Of a stretch of DNA of 26,738 nucleotides, positions 24,493-26,738 are shown piece by piece. The DNA comes from an uncultured Eggerthellaceae bacterium (GTDB lineage: Bacteria; Actinomycetota; Coriobacteriia; Coriobacteriales; Eggerthellaceae). The notes under the pieces are model-generated. The model was not told the DNA's origin, searched no databases, and was given only the letters and a program-made list of their open reading frames with translations. Within the stretch, counting starts at the first letter, position 1. Every line of letters begins with the position of its first letter. The stretch spans positions 1 through 26,738 of the forward strand of contig CAMPAJ010000001.1 in NCBI GenBank assembly GCA_946631805.1, in the 5' to 3' direction. The position numbers and the translations under genes are program-made.

Positions 24493-25515
24493 GTGGGTAT
24501 ATTCGACAGCTTCAGACGCGATAGGAAAACCTCAAGCGAGCCTTCTTCTGTTACCGTTCCAGAGCAGAAGAACGAGGATGCGTCTTCGCAGAATGAAACA
24601 GAGGTTTCGAACGATGTTTCACGTGAAACATCTGAGCAAGATGTCGCAACCGAAGATTCTAAGAAGAGCGTGCTCGATGTCGATGAAAGCGCCTTTGTCG
24701 CCACGCCTCTAAAATCGTATGACGAGAAACTGCCTATCACGAACGCTGTTGGTATCACCAAAGTCATCTCGATTATCAACCAGAAGGGCGGCGTCGGAAA
24801 ATCGACGACGGCAATTAACCTGGCTGCTGCGCTTGGAGAACAGGGAAAGCAAGTGCTGCTGGTGGATTTGGATCCGCAGGGAAACACGACGAGCGGTCTT
24901 GGCGTAGACAAGAGCCAGCTGCCACGCTGCATCTATAACGTTTTGCTTGATGACGGGAAAATCGAAGATGTGATTATCCCCGACGTGTGCCAAGGCCTCG
25001 ACTTGGCGCCTGCAACCATCAATCTTGCCGGCGCTGAAGTAGAGCTTGTTTCGGAGATGGCGCGCGAGCAAAGGTTGAAAGATGCCGTCGGCTCGATGAG
25101 GGGAAAGTACGATTACATCTTCGTCGATTGTCCCCCTTCCTTGGGTTTGCTTACCGTCAATGCTCTGGTCGCTGCCGACAAACTGATAATTCCCATTCAA
25201 ACTGAGTTCTATGCACTCGAAGGTGTGACAAAACTTCTTGAATCGATGAAACGTGTCAAAAGTAGGCTTAATCCATCGCTCGAGATTTTCGGGATTCTTC
25301 TTACCATGTATGATGGACGCACAACGTTGTCACGACAAGTTGCAGCAGAAGTGCGAAAGTATTTTGGCGAGCAAGTTTTCGAGACAATTATTCCTCGTAC
25401 GGTAAAATTGTCGGAAGCACCAAGTTACGGTATTCCCATAACTCAATATGATCCCTTGGGCAAAGGTGCTGCCGCATATGTGAATCTTGCTAAGGAAGTG
25501 ATGGAACGTGGCTAA
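24493..25515 (+). CDS. parA: Chromosome partitioning ATPase ParA (Soj)
   Basis: A Walker-type ATPase that, with ParB and parS, segregates chromosome origins. It has 340 residues from GTG 24493, favoured because GAGGAGG lies five bases upstream; ATG 24469 in the same frame has only a weak site. The first ~88 residues are an acidic/Ser-rich extension, unusually long for Soj-type ParA. The deviant Walker A QKGGVGKSTT is at 97-106, with the signature lysine Lys98, and DLDPQGN at 125-131. The region coding residues 41-46 contains a perfect parS site. It overlaps parB by eight bases, so the two are co-transcribed. Confidence 0.97.
   Translation: MGIFDSFRRDRKTSSEPSSVTVPEQKNEDASSQNETEVSNDVSRETSEQDVATEDSKKSVLDVDESAFVATPLKSYDEKLPITNAVGITKVISIINQKGGVGKSTTAINLAAALGEQGKQVLLVDLDPQGNTTSGLGVDKSQLPRCIYNVLLDDGKIEDVIIPDVCQGLDLAPATINLAGAEVELVSEMAREQRLKDAVGSMRGKYDYIFVDCPPSLGLLTVNALVAADKLIIPIQTEFYALEGVTKLLESMKRVKSRLNPSLEIFGILLTMYDGRTTLSRQVAAEVRKYFGEQVFETIIPRTVKLSEAPSYGIPITQYDPLGKGAAAYVNLAKEVMERG
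24615..24630. other. parS: parS centromere site inside parA
   Basis: TGTTTCACGTGAAACA is a perfect 16-bp palindrome identical to the widespread ParB-binding consensus. It lies within the 5' part of parA, where it encodes VSRET in the non-conserved extension. Confidence 0.95.
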
Positions 25516-26566
25516 GCCAAGAAGTGGATTGGGAAGAGGTCTTGGCTCGCTCTTGGGTGGAGATCCTGAGGGAGGATTGCCTTCAGCTCCAGCAGCTCCC
25601 GCAACACCGGAAGCGCCGCAACCGCCAAAAGCCGATGATGTAAAAGAAGAAAGCGCCAAGGACGAAGGTACCAAGTTAGGCGTCGAGGAAGATTTGAACC
25701 TCACGACCGAAGAGAACGTAACAATCAAACGAGTAGTAGAGCGCGCCGCATCAAGCTCTACCGCTACACGTGCTGCAATCGGTCCCGATGAGGATTTTGA
25801 AGTACCGATTGACTTGGTTGAACCGAATCCCGATCAGCCGCGTACGAACTTCAAGAAAGAAGAGCTCGAGGAACTAGCCGAGTCCATTAAGAAGAACGGC
25901 CTGCTTTCACCCATCCTCGTTCGCAAACAGGGCGACAAATACCAGATTATTGCAGGTGAAAGACGTTGGCAGGCGTGCAAGAAAATAGGGCTTAAGAAGG
26001 TTCCCATCCGCATAAAGGACGCCGACGACGAACAAACAATCATTCTTGCGCTCATTGAAAACATCCAGCGAAGCAACCTGAATCCCATTGAAGAGGCGTA
26101 TGGATATCGCCGCATGATGGAACGTGGGAAGATGACGCAAGCCGAGGTCGCCCAAGCGGTTTCGAAGGGTCGTACGACTATTACAAATGCGCTTAGATTG
26201 CTCGAGTTACCAGAGGATGCGCAGAAGCTGCTCTTCGAAGAGCAAATAACTGCCGGGCATGCTCGCGCTATCTTGTCGATCCCGACTGAAGAAGGCCGCA
26301 GGAAGCTCATCGATAAGCTCACCAACGATAAGCTCTCGGTGCGTGAAGCAGAAAACTTGGCCCGCCTGCTTTCTGGGAAAGTGAGCGAAGGAAAGGTTAA
26401 GAGGCCGCCTGCGCCTAAATCGTTCAAGACTGTTGCTCGTGCTTTGAGCGATTCGCTTGAGGCGGATGTGAAAATCAGGAGTAGTAGAGGGAAGAATAAG
26501 ATTGAGATCGCCTTTGCGGATGAGGAGGAGTTGCAGAGGATCTTTAAGGCTATTGCTGGGGAGTAA
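25508..26566 (+). CDS. parB: Chromosome partitioning CTPase ParB (Spo0J)
   Basis: A parS-binding CTP-dependent clamp, 352 residues from GTG 25508, which overlaps the end of parA by eight bases. The N-terminal ParA-contact motif SGLGRGLGSLL (6-16) is followed by a Pro/Ala/Glu-rich linker (about 20-95). The ParB/Srx core has the CTP-binding motif GERRWQA (150-156) and ENIQR (184-188). The helix-turn-helix (about 206-232) is MTQAEVAQAVSKGRTTITNALRLLELP. A C-terminal dimerisation region ends at 352. A terminator follows within 20 bases. Confidence 0.98.
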   Translation: MAKPRSGLGRGLGSLLGGDPEGGLPSAPAAPATPEAPQPPKADDVKEESAKDEGTKLGVEEDLNLTTEENVTIKRVVERAASSSTATRAAIGPDEDFEVPIDLVEPNPDQPRTNFKKEELEELAESIKKNGLLSPILVRKQGDKYQIIAGERRWQACKKIGLKKVPIRIKDADDEQTIILALIENIQRSNLNPIEEAYGYRRMMERGKMTQAEVAQAVSKGRTTITNALRLLELPEDAQKLLFEEQITAGHARAILSIPTEEGRRKLIDKLTNDKLSVREAENLARLLSGKVSEGKVKRPPAPKSFKTVARALSDSLEADVKIRSSRGKNKIEIAFADEEELQRIFKAIAGE

Positions 26567-26583
26567 ATGATTTAATTCTTTTG

Positions 26584-26612
26584 AAGCCCGCCTTGTGCGA
26601 GCTTTTTTTTTT
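26584..26612 (+). terminator. Rho-independent terminator of parAB
   Basis: AAGCCCGC (26584-26591) pairs with GCGAGCTT (26597-26604) with one internal mismatch around CTTGT. The T-run spans 26603-26612. It lies 17 bases after the parB stop. Confidence 0.85.
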
Positions 26613-26650
26613 GACAATCCCACCGCCTAGCGAGGAGAGGGGGAGGGTCG

Positions 26651-26727
26651 TTCGCTTGGCTTCGGCTAACTTGTCCCGCCGCCCCTGGAGCTCGGGGTGG
26701 TGGGCCTTTCGCTTGGCTTCGCCTAAT
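26651..26727 (+). repeat. Two copies of the TTCGCTTGGCTTCGGCTAAC repeat
   Basis: A perfect copy of the 20-mer at 26651-26670 and a diverged one at 26708-26727, separated by a GC-rich block resembling the unit at 23113-23136. This is another REP-like array downstream of parB, running to the window edge. Confidence 0.75.
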
Positions 26728-26738
26728 CTAAGTGGATT

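Overview
The window is a chromosomal replication-origin region from a moderately high-GC actinobacterium. It most likely comes from the class Coriobacteriia (Eggerthellaceae-like). That placement is inferred from the DciA-like DUF721 gene between recF and gyrB, the REP-like repeat load, and the mix of LytTR regulators with Gram-positive type IV pilus genes; it was not tested by a search. All recognisable genes look intact except the first, pilT, which is cut by the window edge.

Left part (1-8456, all minus strand). A pilus gene set runs right to left: a transglutaminase-fold lipoprotein, a PilC platform protein, four small one-TM proteins of pseudopilin or DUF4860 type with start/stop overlaps, and the PilT retraction ATPase. 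Upstream lie two LytTR-family regulators and two small two-helix membrane proteins. One of these membrane proteins directly precedes a LytTR gene. Both regulators have receiver domains that lack the phosphoacceptor aspartate.

Centre (8698-20862). gyrA, gyrB, a DUF721/DciA-like gene, recF and dnaN run on the minus strand. dnaA runs on the plus strand behind an unusual GHKL-ATPase plus winged-helix gene, so dnaN and the dnaA unit are divergent. In the common bacterial order dnaA and dnaN are co-directional. DnaA boxes lie in the dnaN/ATPase gap, in the dnaA promoter and in the dnaA/rpmH gap. A 15-bp motif (TTGWACTGGYGTTTT) occurs once in each of those three gaps.

Right part (20728-26738). The conserved rpmH-rnpA-yidD-yidC-jag run is on the plus strand and ends at a clear terminator. 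It is followed by a REP-like repeat array, rsmG on the minus strand, and parA-parB on the plus strand with a perfect parS inside parA. A 154-156 bp element made of three hairpins is present in inverted orientation at 14.5 kb and 23.3 kb, bracketing recF to jag.

Together the core genes cover initiation (DnaA), clamp (DnaN), gap repair (RecF), helicase loading (DciA-like), supercoiling (GyrAB), segregation (ParABS), RNase P, membrane insertion (YidC/YidD) and ribosome methylation (RsmG). The items most worth following up are the origin-associated GHKL-winged-helix gene with its shared motif, and the pseudo-receiver LytTR/membrane-protein pairs beside the pilus genes.
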